A stretch of 64,000 nucleotides of DNA from positions 1,302,001-1,366,000 of the forward strand of contig OZ218960.1 in NCBI GenBank assembly GCA_965112735.1, in the 5' to 3' direction. Origin of the DNA: Phaeosaccion multiseriatum (taxonomy: Eukaryota > Ochrophyta, other classes). Both the position numbers and the translations under genes were made by a program. The notes below the pieces were generated by a model that did not search any database, had not been told where the DNA came from, and saw only the letters and a program-made list of their open reading frames with translations. Positions 1 to 9,659 of the stretch are shown here, piece by piece (within the stretch, counting starts at the first letter, position 1; each line of letters starts with the position of its first letter).

Positions 1-273
1 GTCTTAAAACCCTTGGGAAGCCCCCCTCCACATGTCTTCTCGAGCGTCTGAATGTCCTCTGGGGTGGCGGGGTCACCATCCTCTAGAACTATGCTGGAGC
101 ACCGCGTGAACCAAGCGCACACATCTGCACAGCGAGAGGAGAGAACGGAAGATGAGAAGGTGGTCGTTCCCCCACGGCCCTTTCCTTCTTTCCTTACCTA
201 AGACGCACTGCTGTATTTCGTCTATTGACATGCTTCCCCTCCTCCGGTTCCCCTCCACCGCAACAGTCACCAT
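1..273 (-). CDS. 5' end of a minus-strand gene, possible SMI1/KNR4 (SUKH)-like protein, cut by the window edge
   Basis: Two exons fit together. Exon 1 runs from an ATG at 273-271 to 198 and begins MVTVAVEGNRRRGSM; a GTAAGG donor follows. A 73-base intron (197-125) ends in CTGTGCAG. Exon 2 continues from 124 off the left edge in the same phase, and the junction codon is GAT. Exon 2 contains TPEDIQTLEKTCGGGLPKGF, which resembles the start of SMI1/KNR4 domains (an acidic helix followed by a Gly-Leu-Pro turn). That family call is an inference from about 40 residues. The gene is head-to-head with the DUF202 gene. Its exon 1 lies antisense to a plus-strand frame that is open from 152, so that plus-strand start is unlikely to be genuine. 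Confidence 0.55.
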
Positions 274-493
274 GTTGCCACTACGTCAGGCCGTGGAGAG
301 CACCGTGACGAAGCAAGAGAACGGCGGGATGGTGGGGGCGAGTCAACCGTCCGGTGAAGAACCAACGTTTGTACCTGTGAATCCGTTACTTTTTTCACGG
401 GAGATGCATCTGATCTGTGGAGCCATTGACTTCCTTCTCTACCTTCTGAATTGGCCTGCATTGCATGGTTCGCTAGAGAGCGCTGGCACTGCC
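274..493. promoter_or_regulatory. Shared promoter interval between divergent genes
   Basis: About 220 bases separate the two inferred start codons of the head-to-head pair. No TATA box or recognised motif stands out. The assignment rests only on gene orientation. Confidence 0.35.
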
Positions 494-1456
494 ATGCCGA
501 CAACTGCAGCCCCCGGTTTCAGCAGCAGCTTGCTCTCAGGTGGGGGCAGCGAGAAGAAGCGGATCTACGTGACCTTCGAAGGAACCACCGCATGCGTAGC
601 ATGGTTCAGTGGCGCTAGCGATGAGAGCATTTGTAAGGGAATCGCGCAAGCCTTGCGACTGCCTGCAGGCGCCGGTTTCTGCGTCATCGATCCCAGCGAT
701 GATGAGGGAAGCGTGCTTGCCATAAGTGACTCCATGCCTTCCGGGCTCCAGGTAACCCTTCAATTGGGCAGAGAAACAAAGCCACCAGCATCAGCGGTGG
801 AACGGGAGGCACGAGGAGGAGAAGAAGAAGGAGGAGGAGGTGTAGGAGGAGCGTCAACACATCAGCAACAGTCACCCTATCAACCTTCGCTGCCGCTGAG
901 CGGGAGTGGACACAATAGCGACAGCGAGGAGGCGGACCGCCATGAGGGAGAGGGGCGGCCAACCGCAGCAACGAGCTACGGTGGAGTAGCGGTGAGTGGC
1001 GGCCTGAATGGTGGGGGCGGCAGCGGGAAGAAGCAAGGGGACCACAACAACAAGGGGGAGGGCGAAGAAGGAGACTTTCGAGGCCAACTACTCAAGTTCG
1101 AGCGGATCAACGCGCACCTGGCCAACGAGCGAACGTGGCTAGCGTGGGTGCGCACCGCCCTCTCCGTCCTCACGCTCGCCCTCAGCTTCCTCAGTCTCAC
1201 CGAAGACCTCAACACGTGGACAAAGGTGTGCGGGGGCATCCTCGGCATTGCGTTCGTGTCGAGCACTTTGCTTACCTATGTCACGGGGTGGAAACGCTAC
1301 CAGCGGGTGACGGAGGTGCTGGCGTGGAGGGGCAAGCAGATCCAGGGCAAGTTTGGGCGCTTTAGCCTTTCGTACCAAGCCCAAGTGCTGGCGTTTTCGC
1401 TGGCGCTGGCGCTACCGCTGTACGGCTATGCGGCCTACCGAGTGGACAGTTTGTAG
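494..1456 (+). CDS. DUF202 (VTC-type transmembrane domain) protein
   Basis: A single-exon protein of about 320 residues if it starts at the ATG at 494. Residues ~20-90 form a compact domain, possibly a ubiquitin-like fold. Residues ~95-195 are a Gly/Glu/Ser-rich linker. The C-terminal ~115 residues are a DUF202 domain: the family hallmark LANERTWLAWVRTALS near residue 208, then three hydrophobic helices around 218-236, 244-263 and 298-316. DUF202 forms the membrane part of VTC polyphosphate polymerases and of small YidH-type proteins. No VTC catalytic or SPX domain is seen here, so the function is unknown beyond being a membrane protein. The frame is open upstream to 152, but that stretch overlaps exon 1 of the divergent minus-strand gene. 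The start at 494 is therefore preferred. Confidence 0.8.
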   Translation: MPTTAAPGFSSSLLSGGGSEKKRIYVTFEGTTACVAWFSGASDESICKGIAQALRLPAGAGFCVIDPSDDEGSVLAISDSMPSGLQVTLQLGRETKPPASAVEREARGGEEEGGGGVGGASTHQQQSPYQPSLPLSGSGHNSDSEEADRHEGEGRPTAATSYGGVAVSGGLNGGGGSGKKQGDHNNKGEGEEGDFRGQLLKFERINAHLANERTWLAWVRTALSVLTLALSFLSLTEDLNTWTKVCGGILGIAFVSSTLLTYVTGWKRYQRVTEVLAWRGKQIQGKFGRFSLSYQAQVLAFSLALALPLYGYAAYRVDSL

Positions 1457-1747
1457 TAAGACACAGTAGTGGGAGAAATGAAACAGAAACTGATACATAC
1501 TTACATTACATGATACTAAGCCGAGTTGTTTTGTACCCATATATTTATTTTATGTGTTCATCTGTATATTGGGGGGGGGGAAGGCGATCTAAAGGCGCAA
1601 ACCCAAAAAGCTTTCATTGAAATATTCAGTATGAACAAGTTGAAGTTGAGAGAGTGTTGGTTGCCTGCTGAGTACGTGGCGAATGCCTCCTCCTGTCTAA
1701 CCAGTCTCTCTGGAAAATGGCGTTGGTTATTTACACGAGCATTGTCA

Positions 1748-2530
1748 TCAACGGGCCTGGTTTGCCCAAGATAAGGGTCGATGAAAGTGCCAACATACAT
1801 AACAAACGCCCTCGTCCAGAGATATGACCAAGGACGGAAGTCCGTAGTGCAGAGCTGTGACTTTGTCTGTCATATCTCTGGAAGAGGATGTTGGTGATAT
1901 ACACCGGCTTTGTGACCAACACACTTGGCCAACAAGCCAATACGAGGGTCGATTACCAAGCCGACATACATAACAAACGCCCTCGTCCAGAGATACGACC
2001 AATGACGGAACTTCGTAGTCCAGAGCTGTGACTTTGTCTGTCATATCTCTGGAAGAGGATGTTGGTGATATACACCGGCTTTGTGACCAACACACTTGGC
2101 CAACAAGCCAATACGAGGGTCGATTACCAAGCCGACATACATAACAAACGCCCTCGTCCAGAGATACGACCAATGACGGAACTTCGTAGTCCAGAGCTGT
2201 GACTTTGTCTGTCATATCTCTGGAAGAGGATGTTGGTGATATACACCGGCTTTGTGACCAACACACTTGGCCAACAAGCCAACACGAGGGTCGATTACCA
2301 AGCCGACATACATAACAAACGCCCTCGTCCAGAGATACGACCAATGACGGAACTTCGTAGTCCAGAGCTGTGACTTTGTCTGTCATATCTCTGGAAGAGG
2401 ATGTTGGTGATATACACCGGCTTTGTGACCAACACACTTGGCCAACAAGCCAACACGAGGGTCGATTACCAAGCCGACATACATAACAAACGCCCTCGTC
2501 CAGAGATATGACCAAGGACGGAAGTCCGTT
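1748..2530. repeat. 171-bp tandem satellite, about 4.5 copies
   Basis: The phrase aacaaacgccctcgtccaga recurs at 1801, 1972, 2143, 2314 and 2485, an exact 171-base period. The middle units are almost identical. The first and last units share a variant (ccaaggacggaagtccgt). In the first unit tccagagatatgac (1815-1828) is repeated inverted as gtcatatctctgga (1869-1882), a perfect 14-bp stem; the other units carry it with a mismatch. Because 171 is divisible by 3, a frame stays open on the minus strand across the array. It has no recognisable domain and is probably not a gene. The flanks 1457-1747 and 2531-2728 show no gene. Confidence 0.9.
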
Positions 2531-2728
2531 GTGCAGAGTGGTGACTTTCGCCAAGCCTCTCTCTCTCCCTGCCTGGGGGAGACTGCTGGTCGTGTAGGTT
2601 GTAGGTAACATGCCTTCCATCGTATGTCCCAGGCGTGCCACTTACAACATACACGCATCACCTGCCATCCATCCAATACCGTCTGCTGTTCGCTCCTTCC
2701 CTTCCCTTCAGGAGGGGAGGTTTATTGT

Positions 2729-3824
2729 TTATTTCTGGGGGGGGTCCGGTCTTTTGTCCGCCTTGAGAAAGAGTTTGGCGATCAAGGGCAAGATACCCGT
2801 CTCGGGCTTACGCGACTGCACCTCCTTCCTGTAGGCCTCCTCCTTCTGGGGCATCTTGGCCAAGTTCTGCACGATTGGGGGCGGAGGGGAGGGGGGGGGG
2901 CGGGCCCAAGAAAGGCACGGGCGAGGGGGTGAGGAGGGAGAGAAGGTGACAAAAAGCTCTCGAAAGGCGCAAACTTCGTCGTACTTCTCTGTGTGTCTCT
3001 CCGCCACATGACACACACATTGAAAGCAGGCAAACTCCTATTGGCGAATGCCCCCCCCCTCCTCTTTCTCTCTTCCTCCGAGCTCACCTCTGTGATTTTC
3101 TGTGCTCTGGCTTCTCTCGTGCGACTCCTCTTGGTGCCTTTCAGAGGCTTGAGTTCCCAAGGGGTACGCGGGGTGTCCCATCGCGAGTCCCACCCGCCTG
3201 AGGCAGAGTAGGCAGACCACATGGGGAAGGGGTTGGACAGGCAAACAGACACACACACAATCAAAACAAAACATTAGGCGGTGTGGCATTGCTCTGGCGC
3301 GAAGTCGTCTGGAGAGAAGGGAGTAGCGACAGCATCATACAGTAGGTGTGTCGGCACATCGACTTAGAGAAGAAACAACAAAAGGGGGGAGGAGCTCCTC
3401 CTGCCTTTCGTTCACCCACCTTCTTCCAACGAGACAGCTCTTGGCCCAAAGTTTCCCTTAATGATGGCTTGCTTCCTCAAGGCTGCGGCTTTGCGGGCCG
3501 ACACGTCGGCTTTTCTCCAACGTCCAGAGGGCTGTGACCGTAGGGAAGAAGGGTGTGTGTGTGAGGAGCGAGGGCGGGGGAGGGTGGATCGGACACAGGA
3601 TAGCGATGAATGCATGTGCGAGTGAAACAGAGAGAAGCCTGTGCAGCTAGGAGTGAATGATTGGCCGCTCAAAAAGGCCATTAAAGTGACCGAGGGCATG
3701 CACGCACAGGCATTTGCTCTTCGGAAAGTGCTCGTAAGAATCTGGTGTGGTCACTGACCTGCAGCTTTGGTCGCAGACATGTCGCCCCGCTGGAGACCAG
3801 CTTCCGCAGCGTCGCCCCGGCCAT
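2729..3824 (-). CDS. Mitochondrial large-subunit ribosomal protein, probably mL59
   Basis: Four exons on the minus strand: 3824-3759, 3531-3420, 3197-3088 and 2866-2729. All have GT donors and AG acceptors. They sum to 426 bases, giving 141 residues. The first exon, MAGATLRKLVSSGATCLRPK, is a typical mitochondrial presequence (basic, Ser/Leu-rich, no acidic residue). The mature part is basic, with a GRWRKADVSARKAAALRK segment, then GGWDSRWDTPR and PLKGTKRSRTREARAQK, then a helical KMPQKEEAYRKEV tail. This pattern matches my recollection of algal and plant mL59 proteins; the family name is tentative, the gene is not. It would act in the mitochondrial ribosome. It is head-to-head with the coiled-coil gene that starts at 4268. 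Confidence 0.7.
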
Positions 3825-4267
3825 GGCCTTCGATAGGCCTCAAAGAGAAGAGTACAGCAGGACCCCTTATGTGCGCGATGCGTTTGGTGCGAGAGAGTGA
3901 TAGCGACTGTGAGGAGGCGCACACAGGGTGGGAGAGAGAAAAGCCCGTATGACTCCAAATCTCTCGTTCATTTTCCGCCGTTACTTTTACTCACCCTCTC
4001 TCGGGACATCTCTCCAATCTATCACATTTTTATCCCTGCTCTGGTCAATGGGAGACGTCAGTCAGAGCCTTCGGTACTGATTCCAACGCTGGTGGGAGCC
4101 CTTCTGCATCGTCCTATCCAGAGCAGTGCACCTTTTCCGGTGCAGGATGTGCCTTAATTGAGAGGGGAAGGATGGCAGAGTGGAAGCTTGCCTGATGACA
4201 GGACAGGAGAGATCCCTTGCACGAGCCGCGCAGCTTCGTTGGGCCAGGCCGAACGGCCCAAGACACC
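3825..4267. promoter_or_regulatory. Intergenic interval between divergent genes
   Basis: A 443-base gap between the start codons of the mitoribosomal protein gene and the coiled-coil gene. It probably contains both promoters and 5' untranslated regions. No further gene or clear motif is seen. Confidence 0.4.
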
Positions 4268-6052
4268 ATGCCAGCCTTAGGCGCTCAAGTGGAGACCAGG
4301 CGGGGACGCCCCCCCCCTGCGTTTGACCGCGACGACATTCCGGAGAAACGCAAAACCTTGAGGCCTTCGTACTCGAGATACTACGGGCAGCCTTCAAGGG
4401 TCGATGGTGGTGGGGCGGATGCACATGAGCAGCGCCAGCTACAAAGCAATCCAACGCCCAATAATGGTGGCAAGGACGACCCCTTTCATCCAGATCGTTT
4501 GACCCCGGCCGGCATTCCCACTAGGCCCAAGTCGTATGACACACAGGCTTTGCTCACACAAGTCGGTGAGTCTACCATTGGAACATCGCCTCCGTGAGAA
4601 TACTGATCGTGACCCGCACCCTGGCCCTGCTCACATCCTGACCCCGAGATGAGCTCACCCTATCATTGCCGTCTTTCCCTCTCCCCCTCTCTCTCACTTT
4701 TCCCCTCTCCTCCTCTCTCCCTCTCTCTCTCACCCCCCCCCCTCTCTCTCCCTTTCTCCCCCCCCCCCCCCCGCGCTTTCTTCCTCTCTTCCTCCTCACC
4801 CGATCTCCATCACCCTCCCTCTCCCTCCCTCTCCCTCCCTCTCCCTCTCCTTCTTGGACATGAGCAGTAGACCTTGCGTTCACGCAACAGCAAGCTCAAG
4901 CTAGTAACGCGGGCCAACTCATACGGTATCCGGAGGCCTATCGAGACCACGTGAGGGCTTTAGTAGGAGGCTATGTGGAGGGTGATACCCAGGCGATCGC
5001 AGGGGAGTCTAGGCAGTGCAAGAGAATGGCCCAACTCAAGTATCGTGCCCTATTGGAGGTTCAAATCGAGGAGACGAGGAGGAGGAAGGAGGAGGAGCGC
5101 AGGGCCGTGCGGGAGAGAGATGAACGTGAGGCGGCCGTGGCAGCAGCGGGGGTGAGTGAGTGAGACGCAGAGGGGATTCAGCGAGACAACTTTGAGGGGC
5201 ATGAATTTGAAGTGGGGGATTGAGCGAAATTGTCAGGCAAGGTTGATTGATATGATTGATTGAATGGATGGGCTGAGTGATTGATTGACTTATTGATCGA
5301 CCGCAGGTGTGTGTCCGTGTGTCAGGAGGTGCGGGACCTGCTGCCCTCTTACACCCCCCCCCCCCGCCCCACCCCTCTCTTCATCACGGGGCGCTAACCC
5401 TACCCATCACACGGAACTTACGTTACCTTCACCGTGTTCCGAACACCACAGGCGGACCCCTGGGGAAAGCCCGGAGGGGGTGCGCCTTTCCGAGACCCTT
5501 CCGGGAAAGTTGCCACGAATGTCAAGCGCCTGTGCAGAGAGCAAGAGCTGAGCAGGCAGCAGCAGCGACAGGAGCTGCAGAACTGCACCCGTCAAGGCAC
5601 CACGCCCTGGGAGCAGCAATGCCCGCACGAAGAACTCCCCGGGGGGGGAGTGATAGACACTGCATCTACCGTTGGTGATACAGAAGTACACAGAGCACCG
5701 CCGCCGCCGGAGACGGCAGGGCGGAGGTATTCGATGGATCGCGAGAGACCCGAGGGGAAGATGCATCCTCAGGCCGCCGTCGGAGCATCGGACCCCCCCT
5801 GGGGTCATGACGACCCGTCTTTCTCTCCAGTGTCAGTGGCGCAGAGGGAGTCTGTGACAAGGGCCGCGCGTCAGCGCCAATATAGGGTGAGGAGGGGAGG
5901 AGGGGGAGGAGAGGGAGGAGGGTGGGAAGGGTGATGGGGGTGATGAGGGTGATGAGGGTGAGTATGGTAAGAAGAGTGAGAGAAAGGAAGAGAGAACAAA
6001 AGAGACCTGACAGGTGGCAGCAGATTGCGGGCCATTGGTGAGTGGCGTCTCT

Positions 6053-6102
<50 letters not shown>

Positions 6103-6172
6103 ACACACACGCACACACACACACATACACACGCACACACACACACACACGCACACACACACACACACATAC

Positions 6173-6221
<49 letters not shown>

Positions 6222-6777
6222 TCCATTCCTTTCTGCGCCACAACCTTGGCCCCTGTGCGCGTTCTCCACCCTCCACCCTTACTCGACCCCTCTTCGTACT
6301 GTACAACTGCAGGTGGCTCTGAATCAGCAGGTGGAGGAGAAGCGACGGCTAAGGCAGAGAGAAGCAGAGGAGGAGCATGAGAGGGAGGTACGCCAACGGG
6401 CCCGACGGGCGGCGGCAGCGGCAGCAGCTTCGGCGGTGGCGGTTTTCGAGGCACAAGGAGAGGCGGCGGCAGCAGCGGCGGCAGAGGCAAGAGCTGAGGC
6501 AGCCCCGGCTCCTGGAGACAGCAAGAAGCGCATTACCGCTAAGAGCAGGGGCAGGAGCAGCGACGGTTACAGTTACAATTACGGTTACACAGCGGATCCG
6601 ATGGCGGGAGGTGGGGGAGGGGGTGGGACGATGAAGCAGCGCCAGCCAAACGTGAGTCCGGTGCGTACACCTGCCCCCCCAAGGGGGTATGAGGCAGCAG
6701 GATTAGCAGCAGGAGGAGGAGGGGCAACAGGAGGAGGAGCAGCAGCACCACCACCAGGGGGAGGAGGAGGAGGAGGA

Positions 6778-6833
<56 letters not shown>

Positions 6834-8325
6834 CAGAAGCAGGAGCGACACAGCCTCCGAGGCGGCCGTGAGGGAGGCCATCCGCCGCCATGAGGCCATC
6901 ATCAGGCAGCTCTCGCAGTCACTGGGGGGAGGGGGAGGAGGAGGAGGAGGAGGAGGAGGAGGAGGAGGAGGAGGAGGAGGAGGAGGAGGAGGAGGAGGAG
7001 GAGGAGGAGGAGGAGGAGGAGGAGGAGGAGGAGGAGGAGGAGGAGGAGGAGGAGGAGGAGGAGGAGGGAGAGGGAGAGGCCAGTCGCAGGCCGCAATCGC
7101 TAGTGCACCTCGCCTACCAGACAGAGATAGAAGCAGCCACGGCATTGGTGGGGAGGGGCGTCCGAGCCGTCGCCAACACCGTCCTCAGCACGAGCACCAA
7201 CAACCCTATTCCCAGCCCCCCGCCTCGTTGTATGGGAAGCAGCAGCAGGAGGAGGAGGAGGAGCAGCAGCGGAGACTCGCTCTTCCCAACGACTCGTCCC
7301 AGGGGGGCCACAACCCAGGGGGGCGGGGTGAGCCTCCGAGCTGGTATTCGCGCAAAGGCCGACTGCTGCGCCCTTGGGACGAAGACACAAAAGCCCAAGA
7401 AAACGGTCCATTGAGGTGTGTATACCATCTCCTAATCTCCTCCTTTCCTCCTCTGTGTGTCCTTTATCTCCTCTGTCTCCGCCCCTCCCCCTCCCTACCT
7501 GCCTTGCGCTTTTGGCCCGTGCCCGAGGAGGAGGACGTGCCTTCGTTTGACTCTGACACCCAACTTCCTTCGACTGCCTTCCATCCTCAAACCGCACTGA
7601 CAACTTGTTCATCCTTCTCGTCGCTCCCTCTCGCAGCTGTCCGAACCCTCCATCTTACGCTTCCCGTGAGGTACGAACGGGGCTGCGTTGCCTTTTTGCG
7701 TGCTTTGCTTGTCTCTCCTTCTCGCCCTCTGACAAAGTGCCTGTCATAAGCTGCCATCCTGCTGCTTCTGCTGCTGCTGTATGACCAGCTGCTCCTGGTG
7801 TTGCTGCTACCGCTGCTACCCCACCGTACGGTTCAGTCCCGCCATGTCCTCTTCGAACATAATCTCCCTTCCCCTCACTCCTCAATCCCGTTGACTTACT
7901 ACCTTCCCCTGACCCATGCAGTGGTCCCTGGAAACCCATCGGCCTCAAAGCCCCTCCGCGGTTTCCGAGCGCTCAGCCTTTGCCGACGACGGTGGCTATT
8001 GTTTGGACGGAGGGGATCATCGCGGACGATCGTCATACGGAAGCGGGGTAAGACTGTGCGGCAGGCATTTAACGTGCATATGGACAGTGTTTCTGCTACC
8101 CCCCCTCTCTCTCTTTTGCTCGCTCTGCCTCTCCCTCTCTCTCCCTCTCCGTCTCGCTGTCTCTTTGTATCTCTCTCCCTCTCTTCGTTGACTTCCAAAG
8201 TGGGATATGAGTAGGCATCTTATCTCATCGGATCATATGTGCTGCTCCGATTGCCTGCCCGCCCTGTTCCAAACACACACGCACGCAATCCACGGACGCA
8301 CACGCACACACACACACGCACACAC

Positions 8326-8369
<44 letters not shown>

Positions 8370-8743
8370 GCACGCACACCCACACACCCACCCACACACC
8401 CATGCCTCTGTTGCAGTACGGAGGTCTCAGCAGGCTTGGCAGCTGTGCAGGAGGAGCAAGCTCGTCTACCTTCAGATCGCTCCTGCCCAGCGGGAGTAGG
8501 AGGAGTACTCTCACCCTCGGTAGCAGCGTCTCTGGCATCGGTGGCGAAGGAGGGTTTCCACTCCCTCGTGGTGTGGGCTCTTTGTCTGCTTTCGAGCAGG
8601 ACGAGGACGAGCTAGACTCGCTCTTGTCCAGGTTGGGAGGCGCTGGGGGGGCTGGGGCCCAAGAGCACTCGCCGGCCGCTTGGTCTGCCGTGAAGGATAT
8701 GGCCAAGTATCACTCCTCCAGGAGCAGCCGGCAACTGAAATAG
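4268..8743 (+). CDS. Coiled-coil, low-complexity protein resembling CSPP1-type centrosomal/ciliary proteins
   Basis: Seven exons: 4268-4565, 4868-5151, 5452-5886, 6313-7415, 7637-7670, 7922-8047 and 8417-8743. Phases agree throughout and give 868 residues. Exon 2 ends in a charged coiled coil ([20 protein letters not shown]). Exon 3 opens with [20 protein letters not shown], the Pro-Trp-Gly...Gly-Gly-Ala-Pro...Arg-Asp signature I associate with CSPP1-like centrosome and cilium proteins. Exon 4 starts with a second coiled coil ([20 protein letters not shown]), then runs of Ala and about 48 consecutive Gly. The C-terminus is Ser- and acid-rich. The family assignment is an inference from one motif plus coiled coils; the gene structure is well supported. 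The start is the first ATG of exon 1. Introns carry pyrimidine tracts and CA repeats. Confidence 0.65.
6054..6216. repeat. (CA)n microsatellite in intron 3 of the coiled-coil gene
   Basis: About 160 bases of CA dinucleotides with occasional CATA and CGCA interruptions, lying between exons 3 and 4. A shorter CA tract occupies 8298-8400 in the last intron. Confidence 0.95.
6779..7067. repeat. Coding trinucleotide tracts: (GCA)n poly-Ala and (GGA)n poly-Gly
   Basis: Within exon 4, (GCA)n at 6779-6832 encodes about 17 alanines. (GGA)n at roughly 6925-7067 encodes about 48 glycines. Both are in frame and almost uninterrupted. Confidence 0.9.
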
Positions 8744-8998
8744 CAACAGCAGCAGTAGCAGCAGCAGTAGAAGGTCAGGTGCGGCGGCGATGGCGATGAG
8801 GCGTCTGACCACTGGCACCAGATCATGAGAGCATGGCAACAGGGGAGAGGGAGAGGGCCCTGTCGAGCTGTTTGTGCGGCGCGCAAGAGTGTAGTCGGTG
8901 CACAATTGTATACAGCAGAAGTAGTGTAGTAGTAGCAGCAGCAGTAGTAGTAGCAGTAGTAGTACTAGTACTAGTAGAAGAAGAAAGAAGAGAGTAGG

Positions 8999-9030
<32 letters not shown>

Positions 9031-9659
9031 GAGGAGGAGGAGGCGGAGGAGTGTAGTAGTGTAGCAGTAGAAGTATCGAATCCTGACGCGTTATTGAGCT
9101 ATCGCCGATAGCTGCGAGGTTGGCCCTTCGGGCCCAATAGCGCGCTATTGGTACGCATCAATAGCTGATAGCGTGCCGGCTGACGCGGGCAATAGCGTGT
9201 CAGGGGTCGAGAGACCCTGGACGCTTCATTTAGTTAAGAAAGCTCTCCACTTGGTCTTTACGGGTTCGGTAGTGAGTTCAAACCCGAAAAAGAAAGGAAA
9301 AGTATCGAAGCTTCTGTGCCTACTCATACCCATGTGCATCGCCCAATCTTACTATAGTTGTCAGTCCTACGGTCCTGCCCGGGTCCTGGCCCCGAGAAGC
9401 TACAGGGAAGCCGAGGGGGAGGGCTGCCTAAGCAGAGAGGGTGTAGAGAGTGTCTCTCTCTCTCCGCAGCACCATGGGAAGGAGAAGGCGTCAAGCAAGC
9501 CTCCACTACCTTTCCTTCGACTGCTATTCCCGCCGCCGCCGCTGCTGCTCTCCTCCTATTGCTGCTGAAGCCCCACCTGTTGCTGTGCTGCTGAAGCACC
9601 AACTGTTGCCGTGCTGCTGAAGCACCAACTGTTGCTGTGTGTGGCGGGGCGATACGCGC
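8744..9659. other. Convergent intergenic region with AGC/AGT repeats
   Basis: This lies between the 3' ends of two convergent genes. 8744-8765 and 8925-9065 are (AGC)n/(AGT)n-like triplet repeats. 9097-9150 is a cluster of small palindromes (separate entry). 9590-9640 holds a tandem copy of gctgaagcaccaactgttgc. A frame open across 9173-9568 has no recognisable domain, so I do not call it a gene. Confidence 0.6.
9097..9150. repeat. Cluster of three adjacent palindromes
   Basis: agctatcgccgatagct (9097-9113) is an imperfect palindrome. tggcccttcgggccca (9121-9136) is a hairpin with a 7-bp stem. caatagcgcgctattg (9135-9150) is a perfect 16-bp palindrome that overlaps the hairpin. The words aatagc and gatagc continue to 9197. 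Confidence 0.75.

Noticed and set aside
152-493. N-terminal extension of the DUF202 protein from the ATG at 152
   Set aside because: It overlaps, antisense, a spliced exon with convincing coding potential and has no domain or signal peptide of its own. The ATG at 494 fits better.
1748-2530. CRISPR-like array
   Set aside because: Units are contiguous 171-bp tandem copies without unique spacers, in a eukaryotic genome.
1748-2641. A minus-strand repeat protein with a 57-residue unit
   Set aside because: The open frame follows automatically from a 171-bp period divisible by 3. The unit has no recognisable fold, and no splice or start context supports it.
6014-6322. His/Thr and Val/Cys repeat frames over CA tracts (also near 8.3, 15.0, 16.1, 32.5, 33.1, 52.4, 59.6 and 62.3 kb)
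   Set aside because: Every one is a translated CA/GT microsatellite lying in an intron of a well-supported gene.
9261-9290. A tRNA T-arm-like hairpin (cggg ... cccg around ggttcggtagtgagttcaaa)
   Set aside because: No anticodon arm, D arm or acceptor stem can be paired around it.
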